From: Candidatus Sulfopaludibacter sp. SbA3
GTDB taxonomy: Bacteria; Pseudomonadota; Alphaproteobacteria; Caulobacterales; Hyphomonadaceae
Direction of reading: 5' to 3'
DNA length: 64,000 nt
NCBI GenBank assembly: GCA_945888325.1
Contig: CAMDAC010000001.1
Span: 186,001-250,000, forward strand
The translations under genes were made by a program, and so were the position numbers. Shown one piece after another: positions 16,305 to 25,435 of the stretch (positions within the stretch are counted from its first letter, which is position 1; every line of letters starts with the position of its first letter). Below the pieces are notes generated by a model. The model searched no databases. It saw only the letters and a list, made by a program, of their open reading frames with translations, and had not been told where the DNA came from.

Positions 16305-16790
16305 ATGCCCCGCATGACGCAGCATGTCCAGATCAGACGGGCGAGCCCTGTGGATTTCGATGCGCTGGGCGAGGTATTCCATGCGGCGATCCGCGAGGGC
16401 GCGGGCCGGTACACCGAGGCGCAGCGCGCCGCCTGGTCCCCCGCCCCGCGCGCTGGCGAGGCTTGGGCCGCACATTTAGGCGCGCAGTCGGTCTGGCTCG
16501 CCGAAACCGGCGGCCGCGCGGTCGGCTTCCTGACACTGACGGATGAGGGGTATGTCGACCTCGCCTACATTCTTGCCGAGGCGCAGGGACAGGGCCTTTT
16601 CCGGCGGCTCTACGACGCGCTCGAAGGCGAGGCCCGCCGCCGCGGAATTGTCCGTCTCTGGACCGATGCGAGCCTGCATGCGAAGGGCCCCTTCGAAGCG
16701 GTGGGTTTTACCGCCGCCTATGCCGAAACGGTGGAGCGCGCCGGCGAGCAGCTGAAACGCTTCCGGATGGATAAGACACTTCATGGCTGA
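16305..16790 (+). CDS. GNAT-family N-acetyltransferase
   Basis: A 161-residue GNAT protein. The acyl-CoA binding core appears as VDLAYILAEAQGQGLFRRLYDALEGEARRRGI, with Q-x-x-G-x-G/A-like spacing; the region before it (VGFLTLTDEGYVDL) forms the central strands. The substrate is not predictable. A second ATG nine bases later (16314) has better spacing from GGGAG and may be the true start. It heads a rightward run with a serine hydrolase (8-bp overlap) and a LysE exporter. Confidence 0.85.
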   Translation: MPRMTQHVQIRRASPVDFDALGEVFHAAIREGAGRYTEAQRAAWSPAPRAGEAWAAHLGAQSVWLAETGGRAVGFLTLTDEGYVDLAYILAEAQGQGLFRRLYDALEGEARRRGIVRLWTDASLHAKGPFEAVGFTAAYAETVERAGEQLKRFRMDKTLHG

Positions 16791-17916
16791 TACCGCACCT
16801 GCCCCGATCTCCGGTTTCACCGCGCCCGGCTTCGACGCCGTGCAGGATGCCTTCGCGGACAATTTCGCGCGCGGCGAGGAACAGGGCGCGGGCTTTGCGG
16901 TGCTGCTGGACGGCGAGGTGATTGTCGACCTTCACGGCGGCTGGGCCGACCGGGCGGGCACCAAGCCCTGGGACGCGGGCACGATCGTGCCGGTCTACTC
17001 CACCACCAAGGGGATCGCGGCGCTCGTGCTGGCCATGGCGACCGAGGCCTTGCCCGCAGGTTACGAAACGCCCGTGGCCGAAGTCTGGCCGGAGTTTGCG
17101 GCGAACGGAAAAGAGGCGGTCACGATCGGCGAAGTCGCGAGCCATCAGGCGGGCCTGCCGGGGTTCATCGAGGAGATCGACCCCGCCCTCTGGCTCGACC
17201 CGCCGGCCTGCGCCGCCGCGCTTGCTCAGCTTGCCCCGATGTGGCCGCCCGGCACGGCGCATGGCTACCACCCGCTGTCCTGGGGCTATCTGGTGGGCGA
17301 GATCGTCGGCCGCATCACGGGCCGCACGCTCGGCACAATCCTGCGCGAGGACATCACCGCGCCGCTCGGGATCGACTTCCGCATCGGCCTTCCGGAGGCG
17401 GAGCATTACCGCGTCGCCGAAATCCTGCGCCCCAAGGCGCTCGCCCCGCTGGGCGAGATCACGCCGCCGCGCCGCGCCGCGTTCCTCACCAAATGGTCGG
17501 CGCCCGACCGGGGCGGCGCGATCTGGCGCGAGATCGAGATTCCATCCGCCAACGGACATGGCACCGCTTCGGCCGTGGCGACGCTCTACAACGCCTATGC
17601 GAACGTCGGCCTGATCGGCGGCAAGCGCCTGATGCGGCCCGGCACCTTCGCAGCGCTCACCACGGCGCGCGTGGACGGGCCGGACCTCGTGCTGCCGATG
17701 GTCACGCGCTTCGGCGCGGGCATCATGCACAACAACCTCAAGGCCTTTGGCCCGTTCGAGAACGGGCTCGGCCATTGCGGCTGGGGCGGCTCGCTCGCCA
17801 TCGCCTCGCCGTCGCGGGGACTGACCTGCGCCTATGTGATGAACCGCCAGTCGAGCAGCCTGGTCGGCGACCCGCGCGCCGTACGCCTCGTCGAAGCCGT
17901 GGCGGGATGCCTGTAG
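16783..17916 (+). CDS. serine hydrolase, beta-lactamase/family VIII esterase type
   Basis: A 377-residue class-C-beta-lactamase-like hydrolase. The nucleophile motif S-x-x-K is STTK at residues 73-76. A tyrosine motif in GYHPLSWGYLVGEIVGR and a C-terminal WGG segment (CGWGGSLAIASPSRG) match family VIII carboxylesterases. There is no signal peptide, so the enzyme is probably cytoplasmic and more likely an esterase than an antibiotic-degrading enzyme. It overlaps the upstream GNAT gene by 8 bp and precedes the LysE gene by 4 bp. Confidence 0.85.
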   Translation: MADTAPAPISGFTAPGFDAVQDAFADNFARGEEQGAGFAVLLDGEVIVDLHGGWADRAGTKPWDAGTIVPVYSTTKGIAALVLAMATEALPAGYETPVAEVWPEFAANGKEAVTIGEVASHQAGLPGFIEEIDPALWLDPPACAAALAQLAPMWPPGTAHGYHPLSWGYLVGEIVGRITGRTLGTILREDITAPLGIDFRIGLPEAEHYRVAEILRPKALAPLGEITPPRRAAFLTKWSAPDRGGAIWREIEIPSANGHGTASAVATLYNAYANVGLIGGKRLMRPGTFAALTTARVDGPDLVLPMVTRFGAGIMHNNLKAFGPFENGLGHCGWGGSLAIASPSRGLTCAYVMNRQSSSLVGDPRAVRLVEAVAGCL

Positions 17917-17920
17917 CCAG

Positions 17921-18541
17921 ATGCCGGACGGGTTTGACTGGATCGGTTTCCTGTTCGCGGTCGCGGTCATCGAGCTGACGCCGGGCCCCAACATGGGCTG
18001 GCTGGCGGCGCTGACGATCCGCGAAGGCCGCAAGCCCGCCTTCGGCGCGGTCGCCGGAATTTTCACCGGCCTCTCCCTGCAGCTCATCGCGGCGGTCACC
18101 GGCCTCACGGCGCTGATCGCCAGTGTGCCGAGTGTTCACGCCGGCCTGCACTGGGCCGGCATCGCCTTCATGCTCTACCTCGCCTGGGAGGCCTGGTCAG
18201 ACACAGGCTCGGTCGCCCTCTCTGCCGTGGGCCAGGAGCGCGGCTTCCGGCGCGGCCTGATCGCGAACGTATTGAACCCCAAGGCGCTCGCCTTCTATGT
18301 GCTGCTGATCAACCAGTTCGTGGACCCTACCAGCGCCCTGCCCGTCTGGCAGCAGAGCCTGCTGCTCGGCGGGATCCATCTTGCCGTCGCAACGCTCGTG
18401 CATGCCGGCATCGTCCTGCTCGCTGCCCAGCTCGGCGCGCGGCTCGAGACCTGGCGCACTTCGTTCGCAGCCCGGTTAACTTTCACGGCCCTTCTGATTG
18501 CGATTGCCGCGTGGCTCGCCCTCACCCCGCCGCGCGGCTGA
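17921..18541 (+). CDS. LysE-family exporter
   Basis: A 206-residue inner-membrane protein with about six membrane segments. The LysE/RhtB signature is seen near the N-terminus as VIELTPGPNMGWLAALTIREGRKP is typical in outline, with the ELTPGPN core. A later KALAFYVLLINQF segment also fits. These proteins export amino acids or related metabolites; the substrate is unknown. It is the last gene of a three-gene rightward run and is followed by a good terminator at 18615-18647. Confidence 0.85.
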   Translation: MPDGFDWIGFLFAVAVIELTPGPNMGWLAALTIREGRKPAFGAVAGIFTGLSLQLIAAVTGLTALIASVPSVHAGLHWAGIAFMLYLAWEAWSDTGSVALSAVGQERGFRRGLIANVLNPKALAFYVLLINQFVDPTSALPVWQQSLLLGGIHLAVATLVHAGIVLLAAQLGARLETWRTSFAARLTFTALLIAIAAWLALTPPRG

Positions 18542-18614
18542 GCCTGCGTCTGGCACGTGCATTGCATTTGTTCCGGTGGACCCAACAATGCTCTCATCAG
18601 CATTCGACAGACTT

Positions 18615-18647
18615 AGCGGCGGCGCCTCCGGGCTCCGCCGCTTTTTT
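18615..18647 (+). terminator. intrinsic terminator after the LysE-family gene
   Basis: Stem AGCGGCGG / CCGCCGCT (18615-18622 and 18635-18642) followed directly by TTTTTTG. This is a strong rho-independent terminator for the rightward GNAT-hydrolase-exporter group. It ends 6 bp before the 3' end of the convergent rarD gene. Confidence 0.85.
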
Positions 18648-18652
18648 GTGCC

Positions 18653-19564
18653 TCAGGCTGGCCGGGCCGCGCGGGCCAGCCGCCGCGCCTTGGCGTCGCC
18701 CATGAGGCTGTCGGCGGTAAAGATCACCAGCGCGGTCCAGATGAAACCGAAGGCCACCGCGTGCACCGGGCTGAACGCTTCCTTGAACACGAACAGCGCG
18801 ATCAGGAACTGCAGCGTCGGGCCGATGTACTGCATCATGCCGATGGTCGAGAGTCTCAGGCGCTTGGCCGCGAGCGCGAACAGGATCAGCGGCACTGCCG
18901 TGATCGGACCTGCTGCGATCAGCAGCGCGATGTCCCAGCCGCCCTCCCCCATCCAGCGCCCGCCCGGCTGCGTCGTTGCAAACCAGACGAGCCAGAGCGC
19001 CGCCAGCGGCGCGAGCAGCGCGACCTCGACGAGGAAGCCCGCGCGGCTGTCGATGACGACCTTCTTCCGGATCACGCCGTAGCACGCGAACGACGTGCAG
19101 AGCGCCAGCGCCACCCAGGGCACATGCCCGAACGCGAAGGCCATGCTCACGACACCGATGGTGGCAATCCCCACGGCGACCCATTGCCCGATGCGCAAGG
19201 TCTCCGAAAAAATCAGCATGCCGAACAGCACGTTGACCAGCGGGTTGATGTAATAGCCAAGCGAGGCCTCCATCGCCCGGCCGGCATTGACGGCCCAGAT
19301 ATAGATCGCCCAGTTCGCCCCGATCAGGACGCTGGAGAGCGCCAGCCATTTGAGGTTCGAACCGGTGAAGGCCGCCTTCACATCGCGCCAGTTGGCGGCC
19401 AGCGCAATCAGCAGCACCGCGGTCGGCACCGACCAGAGGATCCGGTGCGCCAGCAGCTCGAACGGGCTGACATGGCTCGTCGCGCGGATGTACAATGGCA
19501 GGCTGCCCCAGATCAGGTAGCAGCCGAGGGCGGCGGGAAATCCGAGGCGGAGGGCGGGGTTCAT
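18653..19564 (-). CDS. rarD: RarD-type EamA permease
   Basis: DMT-superfamily permease of 303 residues with ten hydrophobic segments. The N-terminal LGFPAALGCYLIWGSLPLYI and the following LLAHRILWSVPTAVLLI are characteristic of RarD, named for chloramphenicol sensitivity but of uncertain substrate. The middle part (NWAIYIWAVNAGRAMEASLG, YINPLVNVLFGMLIFSETL) also fits that family closely. It is transcribed alone, divergent from the secreted amidohydrolase with 123 bp between starts. Confidence 0.9.
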   Translation of the reverse strand: MNPALRLGFPAALGCYLIWGSLPLYIRATSHVSPFELLAHRILWSVPTAVLLIALAANWRDVKAAFTGSNLKWLALSSVLIGANWAIYIWAVNAGRAMEASLGYYINPLVNVLFGMLIFSETLRIGQWVAVGIATIGVVSMAFAFGHVPWVALALCTSFACYGVIRKKVVIDSRAGFLVEVALLAPLAALWLVWFATTQPGGRWMGEGGWDIALLIAAGPITAVPLILFALAAKRLRLSTIGMMQYIGPTLQFLIALFVFKEAFSPVHAVAFGFIWTALVIFTADSLMGDAKARRLARAARPA

Positions 19565-19687
19565 CGCCGCGACCTATAGGCCGCTGCCCAAACCCGCGCC
19601 ACCCGGATTTTGCGGGGCCCGATTGGCTGGCCAAGCCCCCCGGCGGGCGCTAGGTCTGAGGGGCAACCAGACCCCCGGAACCGTCCC

Positions 19688-20965
19688 ATGCTTCGCGCCC
19701 TTCTGACCGCCGCCAGCTTCCTCGCCCTCAGCGCCGCCGCCACGGCCGAGACGACCCTTCTGTCCGGCGGCCATGTCATCGATGTCGAGCGCGGCACCGT
19801 AATGAAGGATCATGACATCCTGATCGAGGACGGCCGCATCAAGGCGGTCGGCAGGGCCGGCACGCTCGGCGCCTCGGGCGTCCCCCGGATCGAGATGAAG
19901 GGCGCCTTCCTGCTCCCCGGCCTGTCCGACAGCCACGTCCACCTGACCAGCCGCTCCGACCTGCACGGCTACCGCCGCCTCGCCGTCTCGACTTCCCGCT
20001 CCGCCATCTCCGGCGTCGCGAACGCCGAGAAGACGCTGCGCGCCGGCTTCACGACCGTGCGCAATCTTGGCGGCCCGGGTTTTGCGGATGTCGATCTCAA
20101 GGACGCCATCGATTCCGGCGAAGTGCCCGGCCCGCGGATCATTCCGGCCGGCCAGTCGATCGGCATCACCGGCGGGCACTGCGACAACAATCTCCTGCCG
20201 TATGAAGATCACGCCATCGGCGGCGGCGTGGCGGATGGTCCGTGGGCGGTTCGCCAGAAGGTGCGCGAGAACAAGAAATACGGCGCCGAGGTGATCAAGT
20301 TCTGCGGCACCGGCGGCGTGCTCTCGAAAGGCACGACCATCGGCGCGCAGCAATTCACGCTGGAGGAAATGAAAGCGATCGTCGACGAGGCGCACGAGCT
20401 TGGCCTCAAGGTCGCCGTGCACGCCCACGGCGCCAAAGGGATCGCCACGGCCATCGAGGCGGGTGTCGACTCGGTCGAGCATGCGAGCCTGATCACCGAC
20501 GAGAGCATCAAGGCTGCGATCAAGAAGGGCATCTTCCTGTCGATGGACATCTATGTGTCGGACTTCATCCTCGGCGAAGGCGAAGCGGCCGGCATCCTTC
20601 CGGAGTCTCTGGAGAAGGAAAAGATCGTCGGCCAGGCGCAGCGCGAGCGCTTCCAGGCCGCCGTGAAAGCCGGCGCGAAAATCGCCTTCGGCACCGATGC
20701 CGGCGTCTATACCCATGGCTACAATGCCCGCCAGTTCGCCTTCATGGTCAAATGGGGCATGAGCCCGGCCGACGCCATCCGCGCCGCCACGATCGGCAAT
20801 GCCGAACTGTTCGGCCTCGCGGGCGAGATCGGCAGCCTCACCGCCGGCAAGCGCGCCGATATCATCGCCGTCACCGGTGATCCGCTGGCGGACGTTCGCG
20901 AGCTTGAAGACGTCGACTTCGTGATGAAGGACGGCGCGGTGTTTTTTGACGGGTTGGCGAACTGA
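19688..20965 (+). CDS. secreted metal-dependent amidohydrolase (imidazolonepropionase/prolidase-like)
   Basis: A 425-residue exported hydrolase. Residues 1-20 form a signal peptide ending AAATA before ETTLLSGGHVID. The metal site motif HVH lies at residues 83-85 in LPGLSDSHVHL; further ligands appear in VHAHGAKG and GTDAGVYTHG. These features fit the amidohydrolase branch that includes Xaa-Pro dipeptidases and peptide-degrading enzymes in Caulobacterales and Xanthomonadales. It probably acts in the periplasm on peptides, but the substrate is not proven. A bidirectional terminator follows at 21002-21033. Confidence 0.87.
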   Translation: MLRALLTAASFLALSAAATAETTLLSGGHVIDVERGTVMKDHDILIEDGRIKAVGRAGTLGASGVPRIEMKGAFLLPGLSDSHVHLTSRSDLHGYRRLAVSTSRSAISGVANAEKTLRAGFTTVRNLGGPGFADVDLKDAIDSGEVPGPRIIPAGQSIGITGGHCDNNLLPYEDHAIGGGVADGPWAVRQKVRENKKYGAEVIKFCGTGGVLSKGTTIGAQQFTLEEMKAIVDEAHELGLKVAVHAHGAKGIATAIEAGVDSVEHASLITDESIKAAIKKGIFLSMDIYVSDFILGEGEAAGILPESLEKEKIVGQAQRERFQAAVKAGAKIAFGTDAGVYTHGYNARQFAFMVKWGMSPADAIRAATIGNAELFGLAGEIGSLTAGKRADIIAVTGDPLADVRELEDVDFVMKDGAVFFDGLAN

Positions 20966-21001
20966 CCCGCTCCCCTCTCCCGCTTGCTGGGTTCAAGAAA
21001 C

Positions 21002-21033
21002 AAAAAAGGCCGCCCTTGCAGGCGGCCTTTTCC
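21002..21033. terminator. bidirectional terminator between convergent amidohydrolase and TonB receptor genes
   Basis: Perfect 11-bp stem AAAAGGCCGCC / GGCGGCCTTTT (21004-21014 and 21021-21031) with a 6-nt loop. The plus strand ends in TTTT, the minus strand in TTTTTTG, so it can end transcripts from both sides. Confidence 0.88.
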
Positions 21034-21092
21034 GTCTGACACCCCCGGTGCCCCTTCAGGCCAGGCTCTCGCCCAGCCTGCTTCAGACTAGG

Positions 21093-23597
21093 TTATTCGA
21101 AGCTGTAGTTGAACCGTACGCCGATGACGCGCGGCGCTCCGACATAGGTGAAGTAGCTGCGGGTATAGACCGGGCCGCCATCGGCGTCCGTCAGCACCTG
21201 GTTGAACAGCGGCGAGGAGACAACGCCCGTCTCATAATACTCGTCGAACAGGTTGTTGATGAACAGCGAGGCTGACCACGGTCCGGTATCATAAACCGCC
21301 GAGACGTTCGCCACGCCGTAGGCATCGAGCGTCAGCCCGCCGCCGCGGTCACCCGTGCGGGAGAGCACGTCGCCCTGCCAGGCATAGCCGCCGTTGAAGG
21401 TCAGCGTGCGATCCGCGGTCAGCTGGTGCACATAGGTTCCGAACATGGAGAACTGGTCCTCCGGCGAACCCGGCAGACGGTCGCCGTCTTCGCCGTCGAT
21501 CAGGATCGAGCCGAAGCCCGGCGGCGTGATCGAGCCGACGAGGCCGGGCGCGAGCGCTGTCAGCGAGGCTTCGGAATGGCTGTAACTGCCACGAACCGAG
21601 AGGGCCTCGGAGATCAGCCACTCGCCATTGAACTCGATACCCTTGGACTCGGCGCCGTCAGCGTTGACGGTGATCGGGATCGACGCGTTGATCGTCGCCG
21701 AGGTCAGCTGCGGATCCGTCCACTCGATGAAGTAGGCGGCGCCATTCAGCGTGACGCGGCCATCCGCCAGCGTCGTCTTGAAACCTACTTCGTAGTTGGT
21801 GGTCGTGTCGGGCAGGTACTGCCGCTCGTCGCGCGTGGAAACATCGCCGGGGTTCGGCCCGAACTGCTGGCCGGGCGCGAGGGCGCAGGCGCCCTGCACG
21901 TTCGGCGCGAGCGGGTCGAAAGCGGGGCATTCCGGCACGCCGTTCTGGTCACCGATGCGGTAGCCTTCGGAGACCGTGAGATAGCCGAGGATATCATCCG
22001 TGAACTGATAGGAAGTGTTGAACTTGAAAAGGGTGCCCTCGTCCGACTGGCCCGTCTGCTCGGTGCCATTCGGGCTGCCCGCCGCGAAGTCCGCCTCTAG
22101 GCTCGATTGCAGCGAACTGACGCCGACGGTCTGGAAACCGGGATCGAACAACGGGAAATCCACGTCGCTGAGGGATTCCAGCTCGTACTCGTAGTAGCGC
22201 CCACCAAACGTGACCGTCCACTTGTCCGTGAGGTCGTAGCCGATCTCGCCGAAGAAGGCGGACTCTTCCAGCTTAGAATAAGCCTGCGAATAGTATTCGA
22301 GATCATCCGCGCGGTCGAAGCCCGCGAAGGCGGCATAGCCCGGCGTATACTCCGCCGAATAGCCTGCACCCTCGAACTGGTTATAGAAGACACCGGCGAT
22401 CCAGTTCAGCGGGCCATCGGTCGTCGAGACGAGACGAAATTCCTGGTTGATCCGCTCCTCCTTGCCCTTCTCGCGCGTGTACGACGTGAAGGTCGGGAAG
22501 GCTTCGTAGCTGTACTCGAGCGTGATCAGCAGGTCTGTCTGGTCGCGCTGGCCGATGTCGGCGTATTTGGAATAGCCGGTGGCAGAGGTGAGTTCGGCAA
22601 AGCCGAGGTCGGCGACGACTTCGAGCGCGAGCAGCTGGTTGGTGATCTCGTTCGGCTCTTCCACACGCTTGGCGAGTTCATACTCGCCGGCCGGAACGGT
22701 GGAGCGCGCGGACGAGCCGCGGCGGCCTTCGATATCTGACTGCTGCACATAATAGGTCAGCGTGCCGTCGAGCCAGTCGAGCGGGGCCCAGCGGGCCGCG
22801 ATGCGCGCCGACAGGACATCCTCGCCGTCGGCATCGTTCACCCGGCGCAGGTTGGCCGCCACGTCCGATGGATCGGTAAAATCCGGGTCCGGATCCGACA
22901 CGCCGATCTGGCGAACCACGAAAGGATAGTCGACGAAGCCGGAATCCTTCTCGAAATCGACCGAGCCGCGCACCGCAAAGTTCGGCGCCAGCGCCTTGTT
23001 GAACGTGAAGCCGGTATCATAGGAAATGTCGTCGGCTTCGGAATACTGGGAAAGTTCGGTGCGGACATCCAGTGTGTCGCCATCAAAGTCCGGCTTCTTC
23101 GGAATGTAGCGGATCGCGCCGCCGAGTGTGCCGGCGCCGTAGAGCGTGCCTTGCGGGCCGAGCAGGACCTCGACGCGCTCAAGGTCGTTGAGCTTCAGGT
23201 CGACGAAGACCGGGACCTCGCCGATATAGGTGGCGACGGTGCCGCCGCCGTCATTATTGCCGTCGCCGGAACCGAGGCCGTCAGCGTTCAGGCCGCGCAC
23301 GATGATCGGGTTGCCCTGCCGGCCGCCGCGGTCGATGACGTTGATGCCGGGCACATAGGCGAGCACATCGGCCAATTCGTCGAAGCCCTGCTCCTCGATC
23401 TGCTCACCGCCGACGGCGGCGATGTTCAGCGGCACATCCTGCACGCTTTCGGCGCGGCGGGTGGCGGTGACGGTAACGGCCGTGACGCGGAGTTCGGAGT
23501 CGGCCGCCGGGGCTGCCTCCTGGGCTGCGGCGGTCAGCGCGAAACTGGAAGCGAGCACGGCCGCGCTCGCGGTCAGCAGAAGATGTTTTCGGGACAT
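21093..23597 (-). CDS. TonB-dependent receptor
   Basis: Outer-membrane ligand-gated channel, 834 residues. Residues 1-25 are a signal peptide ending TAAAQ. The plug domain follows (ESVQDVPLNIAAVGGEQIEE, ADVLAYVPGINV, IIVRGLNADG). The rest is a 22-strand barrel with the usual TTNYEVGFK segment and a final strand ending in phenylalanine-rich RFNYSFE. No TonB-box can be assigned with confidence. The substrate is unknown; the plug is of the type common in sphingomonads and Hyphomonadaceae. It is divergent from a TPR-sulfotransferase gene with a 165-bp gap. Confidence 0.93.
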   Translation of the reverse strand: MSRKHLLLTASAAVLASSFALTAAAQEAAPAADSELRVTAVTVTATRRAESVQDVPLNIAAVGGEQIEEQGFDELADVLAYVPGINVIDRGGRQGNPIIVRGLNADGLGSGDGNNDGGGTVATYIGEVPVFVDLKLNDLERVEVLLGPQGTLYGAGTLGGAIRYIPKKPDFDGDTLDVRTELSQYSEADDISYDTGFTFNKALAPNFAVRGSVDFEKDSGFVDYPFVVRQIGVSDPDPDFTDPSDVAANLRRVNDADGEDVLSARIAARWAPLDWLDGTLTYYVQQSDIEGRRGSSARSTVPAGEYELAKRVEEPNEITNQLLALEVVADLGFAELTSATGYSKYADIGQRDQTDLLITLEYSYEAFPTFTSYTREKGKEERINQEFRLVSTTDGPLNWIAGVFYNQFEGAGYSAEYTPGYAAFAGFDRADDLEYYSQAYSKLEESAFFGEIGYDLTDKWTVTFGGRYYEYELESLSDVDFPLFDPGFQTVGVSSLQSSLEADFAAGSPNGTEQTGQSDEGTLFKFNTSYQFTDDILGYLTVSEGYRIGDQNGVPECPAFDPLAPNVQGACALAPGQQFGPNPGDVSTRDERQYLPDTTTNYEVGFKTTLADGRVTLNGAAYFIEWTDPQLTSATINASIPITVNADGAESKGIEFNGEWLISEALSVRGSYSHSEASLTALAPGLVGSITPPGFGSILIDGEDGDRLPGSPEDQFSMFGTYVHQLTADRTLTFNGGYAWQGDVLSRTGDRGGGLTLDAYGVANVSAVYDTGPWSASLFINNLFDEYYETGVVSSPLFNQVLTDADGGPVYTRSYFTYVGAPRVIGVRFNYSFE

Positions 23598-23762
23598 GAG
23601 TTTTTCCTTGCTTGCGGATTTTTAAGGCCGCCCCTCTGTGGACCAATCAATTGGCGAGGTGCAACCCAGGCAAGCCGGGCCACGGCGATTGCTTCCAATT
23701 TCGATGCAAATGCAGCAAAAAGAACACAGAATGGGCGTGCCGGTGCACGCTGCGGAGACGCT

Positions 23763-25376
23763 GTGCCCAATTTTTCATCACCTCCCGGGCCAGGCGACAG
23801 AAGGCTCGCCGAGGCGGCGCGCCTTCTGTCGCGGAAGGCCTACCGGGAGGCGCACGCGCTGTGCGTCGAGGTGCTGAAGACGGCGCCGGACAATGCCGAG
23901 GCGTTCTATCTGCTCGGCCTGCTGACCAGCGATCACGCGAATTTCGCCCGGGCCGAAGAGCTGTTTCGCGCCGCGCTTGAGCGGGCACCGGATCATGCCG
24001 GCGCCCATGCCCAGCGGGCGCGGTGCCTGATCGCGCTGTCGCGGCGGGCGGAGGCGGTGGACGCGGCGCGCCGTGCTGGCGCGTTGTTGCCAGAGGATGC
24101 GTTCACGCTGGACACCATCGGCGTGGTGCTGAGCCGCGCGGGGCTGCACGGCGAGGCCCTGCCCTTCTATGCGTGCGCGACCGAGGCTGAGCCCGGCAAT
24201 GCGAACTACCAGTACAATTACGGCGCCGCGCTGCAGTTTGCGGGCGAGATGGACGCCGCGCGGGCGGCCTACCGGGCCTGCGCCGGGGCCGACCCGGAAG
24301 ATACGCGCGGCCTGCCGGCCATTGTGCAGATTACCCGGCAGACTGAGGTGCACAACGAGATCGCCGCTCTGGAAACGCTGTTTGCGCCGCATGCGGACGA
24401 TCCGGATGCGGCGCTGCGGATCGGGCATGCGCTGGCGAAGGCGCATGAGGACCTGAAGGCACCGGAGGCGGCGCTGCATTGGCTGGCGCGCGCGAAAGTG
24501 GGCAAGCGGGCGACCGTCTCGCATGACGCGGGTGCGGATGCCGCGCTGTTCGAGGCGGCGATCCGGGCGGCCGGAACACTCCGGGAGCGGACGAGCTCGG
24601 CCGCAGGGGCGCCAGTTTTCATCTGCGGGATGCCGCGGACGGGCACGACTTTGGTGGACAGGATCCTGTCGAGCCATAGCCAGCTGACCTCTGCCGGGGA
24701 GCTGACGGACTTTGCGCTTTGCCTGAAACGGATGGCGAAGACGCGCTCGAACCTCGTGCTTGATCCTGAAACGCTGGACGCGGCAGCGGGGGCGGACCTG
24801 ACACAGCTGGGCGCGGGCTATCTGCAAAGCGTGCGGGACTCGCTCGGGCTGGCGGGCCGGTTCACCGACAAGATGCCGCTGAACATATTGCTCGCACCGG
24901 CGATCCTTGCGGCGCTTCCCGAGGCGCGCGTCATTTGCCTGCGGCGGCACCCGGCGGATACGGTGCTGTCGAACTACCGGCAGATGTTTGCGACGAGCTT
25001 TTCCTATTACAACTATGCCTACACGCTGGAGGACACCGCGCGCTACTTTGTGCAGTTCGACCGGATGGTCCGGCAGTTCGAACATGCGCTTCCGCCGGAG
25101 CGGTTCACCGTGGTGCATTATGAGCGGGTGGTGGCGGACCTTGAAATGGAAGCGCGGCGCCTGCTGGAGTTTTGCGGCCTGCCCTTCGAGGATCAGTGCC
25201 TGGCCTTCCATGAGAATGCCGCGCCGGTGGCGACCGCCAGTTCGGCGCAGGTGCGCGAGCCGCTGTATACGACCGCGCTGGGCCGCTGGAAACGCTATGA
25301 AGCGGGGTTGAAACCGGCGCTGGACATCCTTGAGGCGGCGGGTTGCCTTGCGGCAGGTGAAAGATCACCCGCTTGA
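23763..25376 (+). CDS. TPR-containing sulfotransferase
   Basis: A 537-residue protein from a GTG start at 23763 with GGAGA upstream. Residues about 15-230 consist of tetratricopeptide repeats (KAYREAHALCVEVLKTAPDN, ARAEELFRAALERAPDH). The C-terminal half is a sulfotransferase: the 5'-phosphosulfate loop FICGMPRTGTTLVDRIL starts near residue 285, and CLRRHPADTVLSNYRQMFA is the 3'-phosphate site. It would transfer sulfate from PAPS to an unknown acceptor, in the style of tyrosylprotein sulfotransferases. The frame is open much further upstream, but that part is antisense to the TonB receptor gene. The divergent pairing suggests a linked role. Confidence 0.82.
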   Translation: MPNFSSPPGPGDRRLAEAARLLSRKAYREAHALCVEVLKTAPDNAEAFYLLGLLTSDHANFARAEELFRAALERAPDHAGAHAQRARCLIALSRRAEAVDAARRAGALLPEDAFTLDTIGVVLSRAGLHGEALPFYACATEAEPGNANYQYNYGAALQFAGEMDAARAAYRACAGADPEDTRGLPAIVQITRQTEVHNEIAALETLFAPHADDPDAALRIGHALAKAHEDLKAPEAALHWLARAKVGKRATVSHDAGADAALFEAAIRAAGTLRERTSSAAGAPVFICGMPRTGTTLVDRILSSHSQLTSAGELTDFALCLKRMAKTRSNLVLDPETLDAAAGADLTQLGAGYLQSVRDSLGLAGRFTDKMPLNILLAPAILAALPEARVICLRRHPADTVLSNYRQMFATSFSYYNYAYTLEDTARYFVQFDRMVRQFEHALPPERFTVVHYERVVADLEMEARRLLEFCGLPFEDQCLAFHENAAPVATASSAQVREPLYTTALGRWKRYEAGLKPALDILEAAGCLAAGERSPA

Positions 25377-25435
25377 CCACTGGCGCAATGCGCGCACGGC
25401 GTTAGGTTGCAGCGCGAACTCAAAGGGAAGAAACA

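Noticed and set aside
23151-23762. Upstream extension of the TPR-sulfotransferase frame
   Set aside because: Runs antisense through the TonB receptor start region; TPR homology begins only after the GTG at 23763.
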